64,000 bases of DNA from Opitutaceae bacterium (GCA_016711225.1 JADJTK010000023.1:30004-94003); one strand, 5' to 3'. Counted from the first letter of the stretch, positions 42,826 through 51,413 are shown. The notes: a model not told the origin generated them from the letters alone. Made by a program: numbers and translations.

Positions 42826-43171
42826 GGGGCCCTGGGGCGGTTTGTGTGTCCCGGGCGCGGACACCAATGGACCGGTCGCGGCCTGTTTCCAAGCCCGCAA
42901 ACCGCGGCGGAGCGCGAGGCGATTTGTGGTGGTGGAAGATGGCCGCCGTTGAGTTGTCCGAGCGAGAGCCGAATTGCTCCACCTTCCGGATCGGAGTGGG
43001 CGATCGCGGATGAACGGGCCTTCGATGGCGGGGCGGGGTTTATCCCCGCCGGTTTGCTTCCGCGGGGCGACGGTCGCTCGGATGGCGGGCGTAAAGCCCG
43101 CCCCACCACAGAACTGAAGCGCGAGCCGACGGTGGGCGCCGCTACCCGTTGACGTTGAGCGCGCGGCGCCT
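42826..43171. other. 346-bp divergent intergenic region with a palindromic repeat
   Basis: Separates the hydrolase-like gene from the Ski2-type helicase. It holds repeat copy C of the GGTGGGGCGGG family (43027-43106). The rest shows nothing I can name. Confidence 0.5.
43027..43106. repeat. Dispersed palindromic repeat, family GGTGGGGCGGG (copy C)
   Basis: An 80-nt version with a longer loop than copies A and B. It shares TTCGATGG(C/T)GGGGCGGGGTTTATC at its left with copy A when the preceding bases are included, and GGATGGCGGGCGTAAAGCC at its right with copy B. It lies 66 bp before the helicase start. Confidence 0.78.
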
Positions 43172-45388
43172 TTGCTCCAGTCCGTGATTGCCCGTGGAAT
43201 CGAAAGCCTGCAACGCCTGGTGCTGCCCGATGGTTGGCAGGCCCAGGGTATTGCGGCGCTGAAGGCTGGGCGCGATGTCATCCTCGATGCGCCCACCGGG
43301 GCGGGGAAAACTTTCGTCTTCGAAAAATTCGCCGAGTCCACCGGTTTCAGCCGACCCGCGATCTACACCGTGCCCACTCGGGCCCTCGCCAACGACAAGT
43401 ACGCGGAATGGCGCTCCCGCGGATGGAAGGTGGGCATCGTGACCGGTGACCTCACGGTGGCCCCGGAGTCGCCGGTGGTGGTGGCCACGCTGGAGGCGGT
43501 GCAGGCACGCCTGCGCGACGACCCGCAGTGCGCCTTCCTCGCGGTGGACGAGTACCAGTGGCTCAGCGACCCCCATCGCGGCAATCATTACGAGGGAGTG
43601 CTGGCGGCGTTGCCGCGGAGCGTGCAGTTGCTCCTGCTCAGCGGGTCGGTGGCCAACCCGAACGATGTGGCCACCTGGTTGCGCCGGCTCGGGCGCACCG
43701 TGGAGCTGATCCGCCACCGCGAGCGGCCGGTGCCGCTGGAGGAGATCGAGGTCGACGACCTCACGCGCGGGTTGCCTGCGGAGATCCAGAGCTTCTGGTC
43801 GCGGCGGCTGGCCGGCGCGCTGCGCGAAGGGCTCGGGCCGGTGCTGGTGTTCGCTCCGCAGCGACAGGAGGCCGAGCGGCTGGCGCGGCAGTTTGCCCGC
43901 GAGCTGCCGCAGCCCGACCCGCTCACCCTCACGCCCGAGCAGGAGCAGGCGCTCGGCCCGCTGCTGACGAAATTGGTGCGCAACCGCGTGGCCTTTCACC
44001 ACAGCGGGCTCACCTACGCCCAGCGCGCCGGGGTGATCGAGCCGTTGGCCAAGGCCGGGCAGCTCCGCACCGTGGTCGCCACGCTTGGGCTCAGCGCGGG
44101 GATCAACTTCTCGCTGCGTTCGGTGATGGTGACGGCCACCCACTACCGTCACGACAACTTGGAGAACGAGATCGAACCCAGCGAGCTGTTGCAGATGATC
44201 GGCCGGGCCGGGCGGCGCGGGCTCGACGAGACTGGCTACGTGCTCACCAGCAAGAATTCGCCGCGGATGAGTCGGGCGCACGCTGAGAAGCTCAAGCGCG
44301 CCGCGCCGCTGCCGTGGGCGGTGCTGTTGCGCGAGTTTCGCGCCGGCCGGCCGGCGGCCGAGATCGCGGCAACTGCTCGCGAACCGCTTTTCACGGAGGA
44401 GCCGGTGCGCTTTGGGCTGGAGGAGACGGCGGAGTTTCCGGCGGAGGTCTTCCCTTGTGGCCAGCGCACCGATACCGGGCGGGCGCGCGTGGTGCGGCGG
44501 GAACGTAATCCCTCGGCGGTGTGCCGGCGTTGCCGTTGGCGCGAGGCGTGCCTGGCGCTGCCGCCCGAGCCCACGTTGTTCTGGCAGTGGCAGCGGCTGG
44601 GGGTGCTCGACCGCGAGCTGCGCCTCACCCGCCGCGGCGAGATCGTGGCCGCGTTTGCCGGGCCCGAGGGGCTGGCGGTGGCCGCCGCGTTGGAGGACCG
44701 CCGGTATCCGCTCGAGTGGCTCATCTATGACCTGGCGAACCTCTTCGCCAGCGACCGTTTCTCCGGGACCAATCCGCGCTGGCTTGGCCGACTGGCCGCG
44801 GCGTGCGAACACACGTATCGGCGCAGCGAGGCGGAAGGGTTCTTGGTGCGCGGCATTCCCCCAAACTATGGCTGCGGCGCGGCGGAGATCGTACACGGGC
44901 TGGTGGAGGAGGGAGGGCGGGCCCGCGAGCTGATGGTGGACGCCGAGCAGGCGGGGCGCGGTGACCTTGACCGGCTGCTCATCGAATGGCGCAGCCTGCT
45001 CAAACAATTGGTAGCGGCAGAGCCGCTGGGAAATGCGGATTTCGGACTGCGGAGTGCGGAGTGGGCGGCGGCGGGTGCGGGCATTGCGGAAGGCGGATTG
45101 CGGAGTGCGGATTGGAAGGAGGCCGGCAGGCGCATGGCTCCATCGGGCCGAACCGGCGGAGCCGCCCGATGCGCCGAAGCGGGATCCGAACCCCGGAACC
45201 CGGATTCGAGGCTCCCCGCCCGCTGGGATGCGCTGCGAGCGCTCGCCCGAGAACTGCTGGAGCGCATGCCGCGGGTGGTCTTGCCCGAGTTGCCATCGCT
45301 TACGGCCGAGCAACGCCGGCCGGTAAGCCATCGGCTGATGGGCGGCGGTGGGCGCGGAGTGGAGGCGTCGCTGCGCGCGACACGCTGA
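43172..45388 (+). CDS. Ski2-type superfamily 2 helicase with a CX2CX5C cysteine cluster
   Basis: A 738-residue ATP-dependent helicase. Motif I is ILDAPTGAGKTFVFEKFA (about 39-47), motif II DEYQ (near 126), motif III SGSVA, motif IV LVFAPQRQEAE, motif V ATLGLSAGINF and motif VI QMIGRAGRRG (about 341-350), all as in Ski2/Mtr4/Hel308 enzymes. After the core, Cys429, Cys451, Cys454 and Cys460 (PCGQRT ... CRRCRWREAC) form a likely metal site. A linker near 620-680 contains an in-frame dispersed repeat (NADFGLRSAEW ... GGLRSADW). The start is uncertain: TTG 43172 or GTG 43184. It converges on a SNF2 helicase. The nucleic-acid substrate is unknown. Confidence 0.82.
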   Translation: MLQSVIARGIESLQRLVLPDGWQAQGIAALKAGRDVILDAPTGAGKTFVFEKFAESTGFSRPAIYTVPTRALANDKYAEWRSRGWKVGIVTGDLTVAPESPVVVATLEAVQARLRDDPQCAFLAVDEYQWLSDPHRGNHYEGVLAALPRSVQLLLLSGSVANPNDVATWLRRLGRTVELIRHRERPVPLEEIEVDDLTRGLPAEIQSFWSRRLAGALREGLGPVLVFAPQRQEAERLARQFARELPQPDPLTLTPEQEQALGPLLTKLVRNRVAFHHSGLTYAQRAGVIEPLAKAGQLRTVVATLGLSAGINFSLRSVMVTATHYRHDNLENEIEPSELLQMIGRAGRRGLDETGYVLTSKNSPRMSRAHAEKLKRAAPLPWAVLLREFRAGRPAAEIAATAREPLFTEEPVRFGLEETAEFPAEVFPCGQRTDTGRARVVRRERNPSAVCRRCRWREACLALPPEPTLFWQWQRLGVLDRELRLTRRGEIVAAFAGPEGLAVAAALEDRRYPLEWLIYDLANLFASDRFSGTNPRWLGRLAAACEHTYRRSEAEGFLVRGIPPNYGCGAAEIVHGLVEEGGRARELMVDAEQAGRGDLDRLLIEWRSLLKQLVAAEPLGNADFGLRSAEWAAAGAGIAEGGLRSADWKEAGRRMAPSGRTGGAARCAEAGSEPRNPDSRLPARWDALRALARELLERMPRVVLPELPSLTAEQRRPVSHRLMGGGGRGVEASLRATR
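45031..45119. repeat. Dispersed degenerate repeat GGACTGCGGA inside the Ski2-type helicase gene
   Basis: Two blocks (45031-45060 and about 45084-45115) of ATGCGGATTTCGGACTGCGG-type sequence, read in frame as NADFGLRSAEW and EGGLRSADW. Same family as the intergenic copies at 33615 and 34381. It lies in a linker after the helicase core. Confidence 0.7.
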
Positions 45389-45404
45389 GGTGTAGCCATT
45401 CAGT

Positions 45405-45463
45405 TGTAGGAGCGTGCTTGCACGCGATCTCGAGCGGAAATCGCGTGCAAGCACGCTCCTACA
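45405..45463. repeat. Perfect 24-bp inverted repeat between convergent helicase genes
   Basis: Arms 45405-45428 and 45440-45463 are exact reverse complements, opening TGTAGGAGCGTGCTTGCACG, with an 11-nt loop. This resembles the REP elements of Pseudomonas (GTAGGAGCGAGCTTGCTCG). It lies 17 bp past the Ski2-type helicase stop and could also act as a bidirectional 3' end signal. Confidence 0.9.
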
Positions 45464-45586
45464 CCGGACACTGAAACGCTGGTCCGATAGGAGAGGAATC
45501 CCTATCGAGTGCATTGTTACGGCGGAGGCCTGATACCGTGGCCGAACCGAGCGGCATGTGCTGAAGCAGCATGCCGCGACGGGCGA

Positions 45587-48409
45587 CTACCGCACCAAGG
45601 CGCGGAGATCGGAGAGCTCGAGGCGGGAGTTGAGGGCGTCGCTGGCGTCGAAGACCTCGGCGAGCAGCTGGCGTTTGGTGTCCTGCAATTGGAGCACCTT
45701 CTCCTCCACCGTGCCGGTGACGACGAGCTTGTAGCTGGTGACCACCCTTGTTTGCCCGATACGGTGGGCGCGGTCGGTGGCCTGGGCCTCGGCGGCGGGA
45801 TTCCACCACGGGTCGAGGTGGATGACCACGTCGGCCCCGGTGAGGTTGAGGCCGGTGCCGCCGGCCTTCAGCGAGATGAGGAAAACGGGGACGGAGGCGT
45901 CGGTCTGGAAGCGGTCGACCTCGGCCTGCCGGGCTTTCGGGGTCATCGAGCCGTCGAGGTAACAATGCGCAGTCTCTTGCGCCACGAGCTCCTCCCGCAC
46001 GAGGCCGAGCAGGCGGGTGAACTGGGAGAAGACCAGGATGCGGTGGCCGTCGTCGAGGGCCTCGGCGAGGAGTTCGCGGAAGACGGCGAGCTTGGCGGAG
46101 TCGGCCGCGGTGTAGCGGGAGGGCTGCTCGGCCTTTTCGATCAGGCGCGGGTCGCAGCAGACTTGGCGCAGGCGCAGGAGCTGGGTGAGCACGGCAAGGC
46201 GCACCTGCGCCTCGGGCTGACGGTCGTAGGCGAGGGCGTCGATCTCGCGGTCGGTAGCGACACGCACTTCGTCGTAGCAGGTGCGCTGTTTGTCGGTGAG
46301 CTCACACCACAGCACTTGCTCGATCTTGGCGGGCAGTTCGGGGGCGACCTGGATTTTGGTGCGGCGGAGGATGTAGGGGGCGGTCTGGCGGTGGAGGCGC
46401 TTCTCGTGCCAGACGCGATCGTCGCCGCGCGCGTCGCTGGGAATGGCGGAGACGGCGCCGGGCAGGACGATGTCGAAGAGGGATCGGAGGTCGTCGAGGC
46501 TGTTCTCGACCGGGGTGCCGGTGAGGCAGAAGCGCGCCTGAGCGTGGAGGGCACGCAGCGCGGCGGCGGCCTGGGACCGGCGGTTCTTGGCGTGCTGGGC
46601 TTCGTCGGCGATGAGGCAGCGCAGGTCCGCCTCGACGAAGAGCTCGAGGTCGCGCACGAGGGTGCCGTAGGAGGTGATGATCACGTCCACGGCGCGGCCG
46701 TCGGGCGCGGCGGTGAGCCGGTTGGCGCCGTGGTGGACGAAGACGCGCAGTTGGGGGGCGAAGCGCGCGAGCTCGCGTCGCCAGTTTTCGGTGAGTGAGG
46801 CCGGGCAGACCACGAGCGAGGCGCTCGCGGATTTCGGGTTTCGAGTTTCGAGTTTTGCGTGGCCAGAGTCTGGAGCAGATCGGACCGATCCGACGGATCC
46901 GACCGATCGGACGGATGATTCCGGGGACCGCCCGGGGCTTGCGGAATGCAGCACACTCAACAGCGCCACCGCCTGGGCGGTTTTGCCGAGGCCCATCTCG
47001 TCGGCGAGCACGCCGCCGAGGCTGTGGCGGGCGAGGTGGTGGAGCCAGGCGACCCCAAGATTCTGATAAGGGCGGAGCGTGGCGGCGAGGTCGGTGGCGA
47101 GCGGCGCGGGTGGGAGGCTGGTGAGATTGCGCAGGGCGTTGCTGTGTTCGCGCCAGGCTTCGGGGGGCTGGAAGTTCGGGGAGAGGCTTTCGAGTTCCTC
47201 CTGGAGTTCGGCGGCGCGATGGCGGGCGACGCGTTGGCGGGCACCCGGCATGAGCGGGGTGTCGAGCGTGCCGGCGAGCGCCTGCTGGGCGTGGTGGAGC
47301 TGGTCCAGCGTGGTGGAGGGCACGAGGTAGACGGCTCCGGCGTGTTCGAGGTAGCCGCGGCCCTGGGCGAGCTGGCTCTTGAGGAGGTCGGCGGGTGCGC
47401 CGCCGACGTCGAGAGTGATGGAGACATCGAACCCGCCGCCGGCCTCGGTGACGGCGGTGGTGATGGTGGCGAGACGGAGCTTGGCGGTGTTGCGGCGAAA
47501 ATTGTCGGTGAACTGGGCGCCCCAGCCCTTTTCGAGGCGGTCCCAGTGAGCGGCGAGGAAGGTGAGCGTGCGATGGCGGTCACGCAGCCACCACTTGCGG
47601 GTGGCCGGCTCGAGGGTGAAGCCGGAGGCCTTGATGGCTTCGAGGATGGCGGCGTAGGAGTGGCTTTCGCGCGAGGGGAGGATCAGGGATAGGAACTGCT
47701 CCGAGCCGTCGACTTGGAGGCTGCTCGGTATCGGTTCGGTGGGGCGGGCGCTCATGCCGGGCGGCATGGGGGGCACGCGGAAGCTGCGCTGCTTGACCGG
47801 GCTGGGAGCGAGCGAGGGGCGAGGGGCGCCGAGGTTGGGGCGACGGGCTGCGATCTGGCCGATAAGGGTGGAGCGGTCCGCGGGCGCGGCGGCGGACGGG
47901 GCTGCTGGGTTTTGCGTTTCGGGTTTCGAGTTTCGGGTTTCGAGAATCGGGTTTAGGCCGGCGGCTTTGGCGGCGGCGGCTCGTGCGAAGGAGTCGAGTT
48001 TCCGGGGCGGATTGGGGCGCTCGGGTGCCGCTGGCGGATCGGTGCGCTGGGGCGGGGCCGGGGAGGCGGCGGCGGGATTCGGTGTGGTGGGCGGCGAGCC
48101 GGCCGATGTATCCACCAGAAACTCGCTCACCCCGGCGAGCGCCTCGCCGCGCCAGGGGATGGGCTCGAAGGGGTAGTTGACCCAGCGGAACACCGGTTGG
48201 CCCTGGAGCAGAAACAGGAGCGCGCGCAGCTCGGAGCGCTTCATCGGCAGCAGCCAGGGACCAGCGCCGGCGCAGGCGGTTTGGAGCACAGGCGGCAGGT
48301 TGACCGGCGAGCCCTCGATCTTCAGCGGGATCGCGTCGCGCGGGGCGGCGACGGCCAAGTTGGGCGGGAGCAGAATGCGCAGCGGCCTAGTGGTGGTGGG
48401 CGCGGCCAT
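45587..48409 (-). CDS. SNF2-family DEAD/DEAH-like helicase
   Basis: A 940-residue SWI2/SNF2 ATPase. The N-terminal 440 residues hold an uncharacterised region and an Ala/Pro linker. The ATPase core has LRPYQNLGVAWLHHLA, motif I LADEMGLGKTAQ, motif Ia LVVCPASLTENW, motif II DEAQ in CLIADEAQHAKN, LTGTPVENSLDDLRSLF, then the second RecA domain with ILVFSQFTRLLG, FLISLKAGGTGLNLTGADVVIHLDPWWNP and QATDRAHRIGQ. These enzymes remodel protein-DNA complexes. Two dispersed repeats are read in frame: ETRNSKPETQN near residue 157 and, between motifs I and Ia, SSVRSVGSVGSVRSAPD with LETRNPKS at about 500-525. ATG 48409. It lies 14 bp after plsC on the same strand. Confidence 0.92.
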   Translation of the reverse strand: MAAPTTTRPLRILLPPNLAVAAPRDAIPLKIEGSPVNLPPVLQTACAGAGPWLLPMKRSELRALLFLLQGQPVFRWVNYPFEPIPWRGEALAGVSEFLVDTSAGSPPTTPNPAAASPAPPQRTDPPAAPERPNPPRKLDSFARAAAAKAAGLNPILETRNSKPETQNPAAPSAAAPADRSTLIGQIAARRPNLGAPRPSLAPSPVKQRSFRVPPMPPGMSARPTEPIPSSLQVDGSEQFLSLILPSRESHSYAAILEAIKASGFTLEPATRKWWLRDRHRTLTFLAAHWDRLEKGWGAQFTDNFRRNTAKLRLATITTAVTEAGGGFDVSITLDVGGAPADLLKSQLAQGRGYLEHAGAVYLVPSTTLDQLHHAQQALAGTLDTPLMPGARQRVARHRAAELQEELESLSPNFQPPEAWREHSNALRNLTSLPPAPLATDLAATLRPYQNLGVAWLHHLARHSLGGVLADEMGLGKTAQAVALLSVLHSASPGRSPESSVRSVGSVGSVRSAPDSGHAKLETRNPKSASASLVVCPASLTENWRRELARFAPQLRVFVHHGANRLTAAPDGRAVDVIITSYGTLVRDLELFVEADLRCLIADEAQHAKNRRSQAAAALRALHAQARFCLTGTPVENSLDDLRSLFDIVLPGAVSAIPSDARGDDRVWHEKRLHRQTAPYILRRTKIQVAPELPAKIEQVLWCELTDKQRTCYDEVRVATDREIDALAYDRQPEAQVRLAVLTQLLRLRQVCCDPRLIEKAEQPSRYTAADSAKLAVFRELLAEALDDGHRILVFSQFTRLLGLVREELVAQETAHCYLDGSMTPKARQAEVDRFQTDASVPVFLISLKAGGTGLNLTGADVVIHLDPWWNPAAEAQATDRAHRIGQTRVVTSYKLVVTGTVEEKVLQLQDTKRQLLAEVFDASDALNSRLELSDLRALVR
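46827..46919. repeat. Two short-period repeats inside the SNF2 gene between motifs I and Ia
   Basis: 46827-46859 is a TTTCGAG/TTTCGGG array (minus strand, LETRNPKS). 46877-46919 is a run of GATCGGACC, GATCCGACG, GATCCGACC, GATCGGACG units (minus strand, SSVRSVGSVGSVR). Both are in frame and lengthen a loop in the first RecA domain. Confidence 0.7.
47908..47954. repeat. TTTCGGG/TTTCGAG array in the SNF2 N-terminal linker
   Basis: About five units of period 9 alternate GGGTTTCGA and GTTTCGGGT. On the minus strand this is read as LNPILETRNSKPETQNP. The same array type occurs at 46827-46859 and 60316-60348. Confidence 0.75.
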
Positions 48410-48423
48410 GGCGGTAAGGCGGA

Positions 48424-49248
48424 TCAGGCGCCGATGGCGGCCGGAGTGAGTGTTTTCTCAGTGCACGTTTTCAGGGCGGAGACTTCGCCGTGAAGATGCG
48501 AGGCGAGCGCTTTGCGGTCTTCGGCGGAGGCGACGGGGTTCCCGAAACGTAGGTGCGCGGTGACGGTGTCGACCTGCACGAGGCGGAAGAGGTGCTCAAA
48601 GAAGCCCATGTCGCCCCACCAGCAGACGTCCTGCGCCACGTCGCCACCGGTGCAGGTGTAGTGCATCGCCGCCGGAGTGACGGACCAGCCGTGCTCGATG
48701 ACCGGTTCGAGGAGCGAGGAGCGGAAGGGGGCGACAGCGGTGCCATCTGTGCTGGTGCCTTCGAGGAAGAGGGTGAGCACGGCGTCGTGTTCGACGATGT
48801 GGACGAAGTCGGCGTTTTGGCGGGCGACATCGCTGCGGCGTTTGCGGTCGATGAATTGCGTGCCGGCCACGCGGGCGAACCAACCGACCACGGGCCAGTC
48901 GCGCACCTCGGATTTGGCGAGGAAGACCTGCGGGGTGGCGGCGGCGAGCACGGGAATGTCGAGGTAGCTGACGTGATTGCTGGCGACGACTCCGGTGCGC
49001 GGGCGCGGCTCACCCTCGACGACGAAGCGCACGGAAAGCGCACGCAGCACGAGGCGGCCGGTGCGGTGTAACCAGAGCGAGCGGCGACGGAAACTCGACC
49101 ACGGGCCGGCGGTGAGGAAGAAGAGCCCAGCGGCGACTCCCAGCGCGGCGACGAGGGAGAGCAGGCGCCAAGCCGCGCGCAGGCGCCGGAAGAGCGGGTG
49201 CGTGGCTCGCTGCGGGATCGTGGATGGTGGGCGGTGGTCGGACGGCAT
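48424..49248 (-). CDS. plsC: 1-acyl-sn-glycerol-3-phosphate acyltransferase family protein
   Basis: A 274-residue membrane acyltransferase that would make phosphatidic acid from lysophosphatidic acid, or acylate a related lipid. A helix (AWRLLSLVAALGVAAGLFFLTAG) anchors it. Motif I is NHVSYLD (the NHX4D catalytic His and Asp, near residue 90), then FLAKSEVRDWPVVGWFARVAGTQFIDRKRR as motif II, and motif III LFLEGTSTDG where most relatives have FPEGT; the Pro is Leu here. ATG 49248 (MPSDHRPPS) is used; the open frame further upstream is intergenic. Together with the SNF2 gene 14 bp downstream it forms a short operon. Confidence 0.9.
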   Translation of the reverse strand: MPSDHRPPSTIPQRATHPLFRRLRAAWRLLSLVAALGVAAGLFFLTAGPWSSFRRRSLWLHRTGRLVLRALSVRFVVEGEPRPRTGVVASNHVSYLDIPVLAAATPQVFLAKSEVRDWPVVGWFARVAGTQFIDRKRRSDVARQNADFVHIVEHDAVLTLFLEGTSTDGTAVAPFRSSLLEPVIEHGWSVTPAAMHYTCTGGDVAQDVCWWGDMGFFEHLFRLVQVDTVTAHLRFGNPVASAEDRKALASHLHGEVSALKTCTEKTLTPAAIGA

Positions 49249-49658
49249 CGGGAAGAGGGGTAACGTCGTGGCGGGGGAAGCGGGCCGCGGCAAGGCGCAA
49301 CGACCGGGATAGCGGTGGACGGCGCGCCTCTCTATTTCTCGGAGGGCTACCGGGGTATCTCGAGAATCCGTCGTAGCGGAAGCGCTTCGCTTCCGCATGG
49401 AAGAGCGCTATAGCGCTGTACGGAAGCCGTTCCGCTACGCTGCCAGAGCGGAGCCTTCGGGATGTTGCGAAAACGGAGAGGCACCCGGTCGATAGCGGAC
49501 GGTGGACCGTGGGCGGTGACGGGGGAAGGGGGCCAGGGCTTCATGGGTCTGGAGACCCATGCCACGACGAGCGGGCACGCCCATTGACTCTCTCCGTGCC
49601 TGTCGCCACCTTCGGCGTACCCCGCCCCGAACGCCCGCCGACCTGACGCCTTTTCACC
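49249..49658. other. 410-bp divergent intergenic region with a GTAGCGGAA palindrome
   Basis: Contains an element at 49372-49439 whose ends CGTAGCGGAA and TTCCGCTACG are exact inverted repeats, with two inner palindromes (GGAAGCGCTTCGCTTCC; AGCGCTATAGCGCT). A related element lies at 57200-57252. A GATAGCGGACGGTGGACC-type degenerate repeat is at about 49492-49520. No gene is supported. Confidence 0.65.
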
Positions 49659-51413
49659 ATGGTATCCCGAATCCGATTTTTGCGCCGCCGCGCGCTTGTT
49701 GTCTCCGTTTTACTGTTCGGGCAGGCGGCCCCGGTCCGGGCCGCGGACCCGGCCATCGCTCCGATCGAGGCGGAGTCGCGCATTACTGGCGTTGTCGTCT
49801 ATGAGCACAGTGCGATCGTCACGCGTGAGGCGACCGTCGAACTGGGGGCCGGGGTGCAGTCGGTGCGCTTCGCCGGGTTGCCCGACAGTGTGAATCCCAA
49901 CCTCCTGCAGGTTTCCGCTGCCGGCACGGCGAAGGCGACCATTCTCGACGTGATCAGTTACGCGACCCAACTGGGCGTACCCGCCAATGTGCGGCTGCGC
50001 GAGATCAAGGAACAGCAGCGGGCGCTCACGCTCGAGCAGGGGGCAGTGGCCGACCAGATCGCTCTTCTGAAACAGCAGCGCGACTACCTCGAGCGCATCA
50101 AGACGCTCACCACCACCCATCCTTCCGGCGATGCGGTGCCTTTGCCCGGACCGGAACAGTGGGAGAAACTGCTCGGGTTCTACGCCGATCACCAGGCGAA
50201 GATCGCCGAGGAGCTGCGCGGGGCCGAGCGGCGGGACGCGGAGTTTAAAGAGCGCGCCGAGGTGCTGGAACGCCAGAGCGACGATCTGGAGGCGCCCGAC
50301 GAGAAGACCGTGCAGAATGTGATCGTGCGTTGCGAGGTCGCGCAGGCCGGGAAGCTCACCGTTCGCGTGGCCTACCCGGTGGAGAATGCGAAGTGGGAGC
50401 CGACCTACGACGTGCGGGTGGCCTCGGCCGACAAGAGCATCCTGCTCGGCTACGCGGCGATGGTGCGGCAATCGACGGGCGAGGACTGGCGCGGGGTGCA
50501 GCTGCAGCTTTCGACCGCGCGCCCGACGCTTGGCGGCAAGCCGCCGGTGTTCCAGCCGTGGCTGGTGCAGGAGCGAAAGGCGGCGGAGCCGACTCAGGAC
50601 GAGGGGCTCCTCCAGTATACCTCCAACACCGAGGTTGGAGGCCTGGCGGGCAACTTCATCGGTGCTGGCAAGTCACAGGGCAAGCCGCCCGCGCCCAAGG
50701 CCCAGTCCGTCGAGAAACCGTCGGAGGCGGGTACGGCCGACGCCGCTGTCGAGGAGAGCCTCAGTTCCGCCACCGTTACGATCCCCTACGTGGTCGATGT
50801 CCCGGCCGACAATGGGGCGCGAAAATACGCGATCGGGACCACGGCGCTTGAGGGGGTGATGAACTACCTCGCCCAGCCCAAACTTTCGCCGCACACCTAT
50901 CTGCGTGCCCGAGTGACCAACGCCGCGGCCTTCCCGCTGGCGGCGGGCGATGTGGCCATCTACCTCGATGGGGCGTTTGTCGCCAGTTCCTCGCTGCCGA
51001 CGGTCATGCCGGGTGCGAAGTTTGTGCTCAATCTTGGGGTCGATTCCGGCATCGTGGCCAAGCGCAAGCTGATCAACCGCCTGACGGAAACCACCGGCAC
51101 GTTCACCAAATATGCGCGCCTCACGTATGAGGTGCAGATCACGGCGGAGAACAATCGCAAGACGGTGGAGACGCTCATCGTGAAGGACCAGATTCCGGTG
51201 ACGCGGCACGAGAAGGTGGTTGTGACGATGGTCACGCCCGCCTCCGGCGAGATTCGGCCGGAGGAGGAGGGCGGCAAGGACGGGGTGGTGCGCAAGGACG
51301 AGGACGGCGTGCTGAGCTGGACGCTCGTGCTGAAACCGGGCGAGAAGCGGGTGATTCCCTTGAAGTTCACCCTCGAGTATCCGGCCGACTTCACCATCGG
51401 CGGGCTGGAATAG
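49659..51413 (+). CDS. Secreted DUF4139-domain (mucoidy-inhibitor MuiA-like) protein
   Basis: A 584-residue exported protein with signal peptide MVSRIRFLRRRALVVSVLLFGQAAPVRA. The N-terminal DUF4140-type strand set (ESRITGVVVYEHSAIVTREATVELGAGVQSVRFAGLPDSVNPNLLQVSA) precedes a long coiled coil (LREIKEQQRALTLEQGAVADQIALLKQQRDYLERI, and EELRGAERRDAEFKERAEVLERQSDDL). Then comes the DUF4139 domain: VRVAYPVENAKWEPTYDVRVAS, GYAAMVRQSTGEDWRGVQLQLSTARP, with C-terminal strands to YPADFTIGGLE. Relatives are periplasmic or surface proteins of unknown function, loosely tied to mucoid phenotypes. ATG 49659 lacks a clear ribosome site. Monocistronic. Confidence 0.9.
   Translation: MVSRIRFLRRRALVVSVLLFGQAAPVRAADPAIAPIEAESRITGVVVYEHSAIVTREATVELGAGVQSVRFAGLPDSVNPNLLQVSAAGTAKATILDVISYATQLGVPANVRLREIKEQQRALTLEQGAVADQIALLKQQRDYLERIKTLTTTHPSGDAVPLPGPEQWEKLLGFYADHQAKIAEELRGAERRDAEFKERAEVLERQSDDLEAPDEKTVQNVIVRCEVAQAGKLTVRVAYPVENAKWEPTYDVRVASADKSILLGYAAMVRQSTGEDWRGVQLQLSTARPTLGGKPPVFQPWLVQERKAAEPTQDEGLLQYTSNTEVGGLAGNFIGAGKSQGKPPAPKAQSVEKPSEAGTADAAVEESLSSATVTIPYVVDVPADNGARKYAIGTTALEGVMNYLAQPKLSPHTYLRARVTNAAAFPLAAGDVAIYLDGAFVASSSLPTVMPGAKFVLNLGVDSGIVAKRKLINRLTETTGTFTKYARLTYEVQITAENNRKTVETLIVKDQIPVTRHEKVVVTMVTPASGEIRPEEEGGKDGVVRKDEDGVLSWTLVLKPGEKRVIPLKFTLEYPADFTIGGLE

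Noticed and set aside
43142..45514. A 790-residue minus-strand ORF opposite the Ski2-type helicase
   Set aside because: The plus frame carries all helicase motifs in order; the minus frame is His/Arg/Pro-rich shadow sequence.
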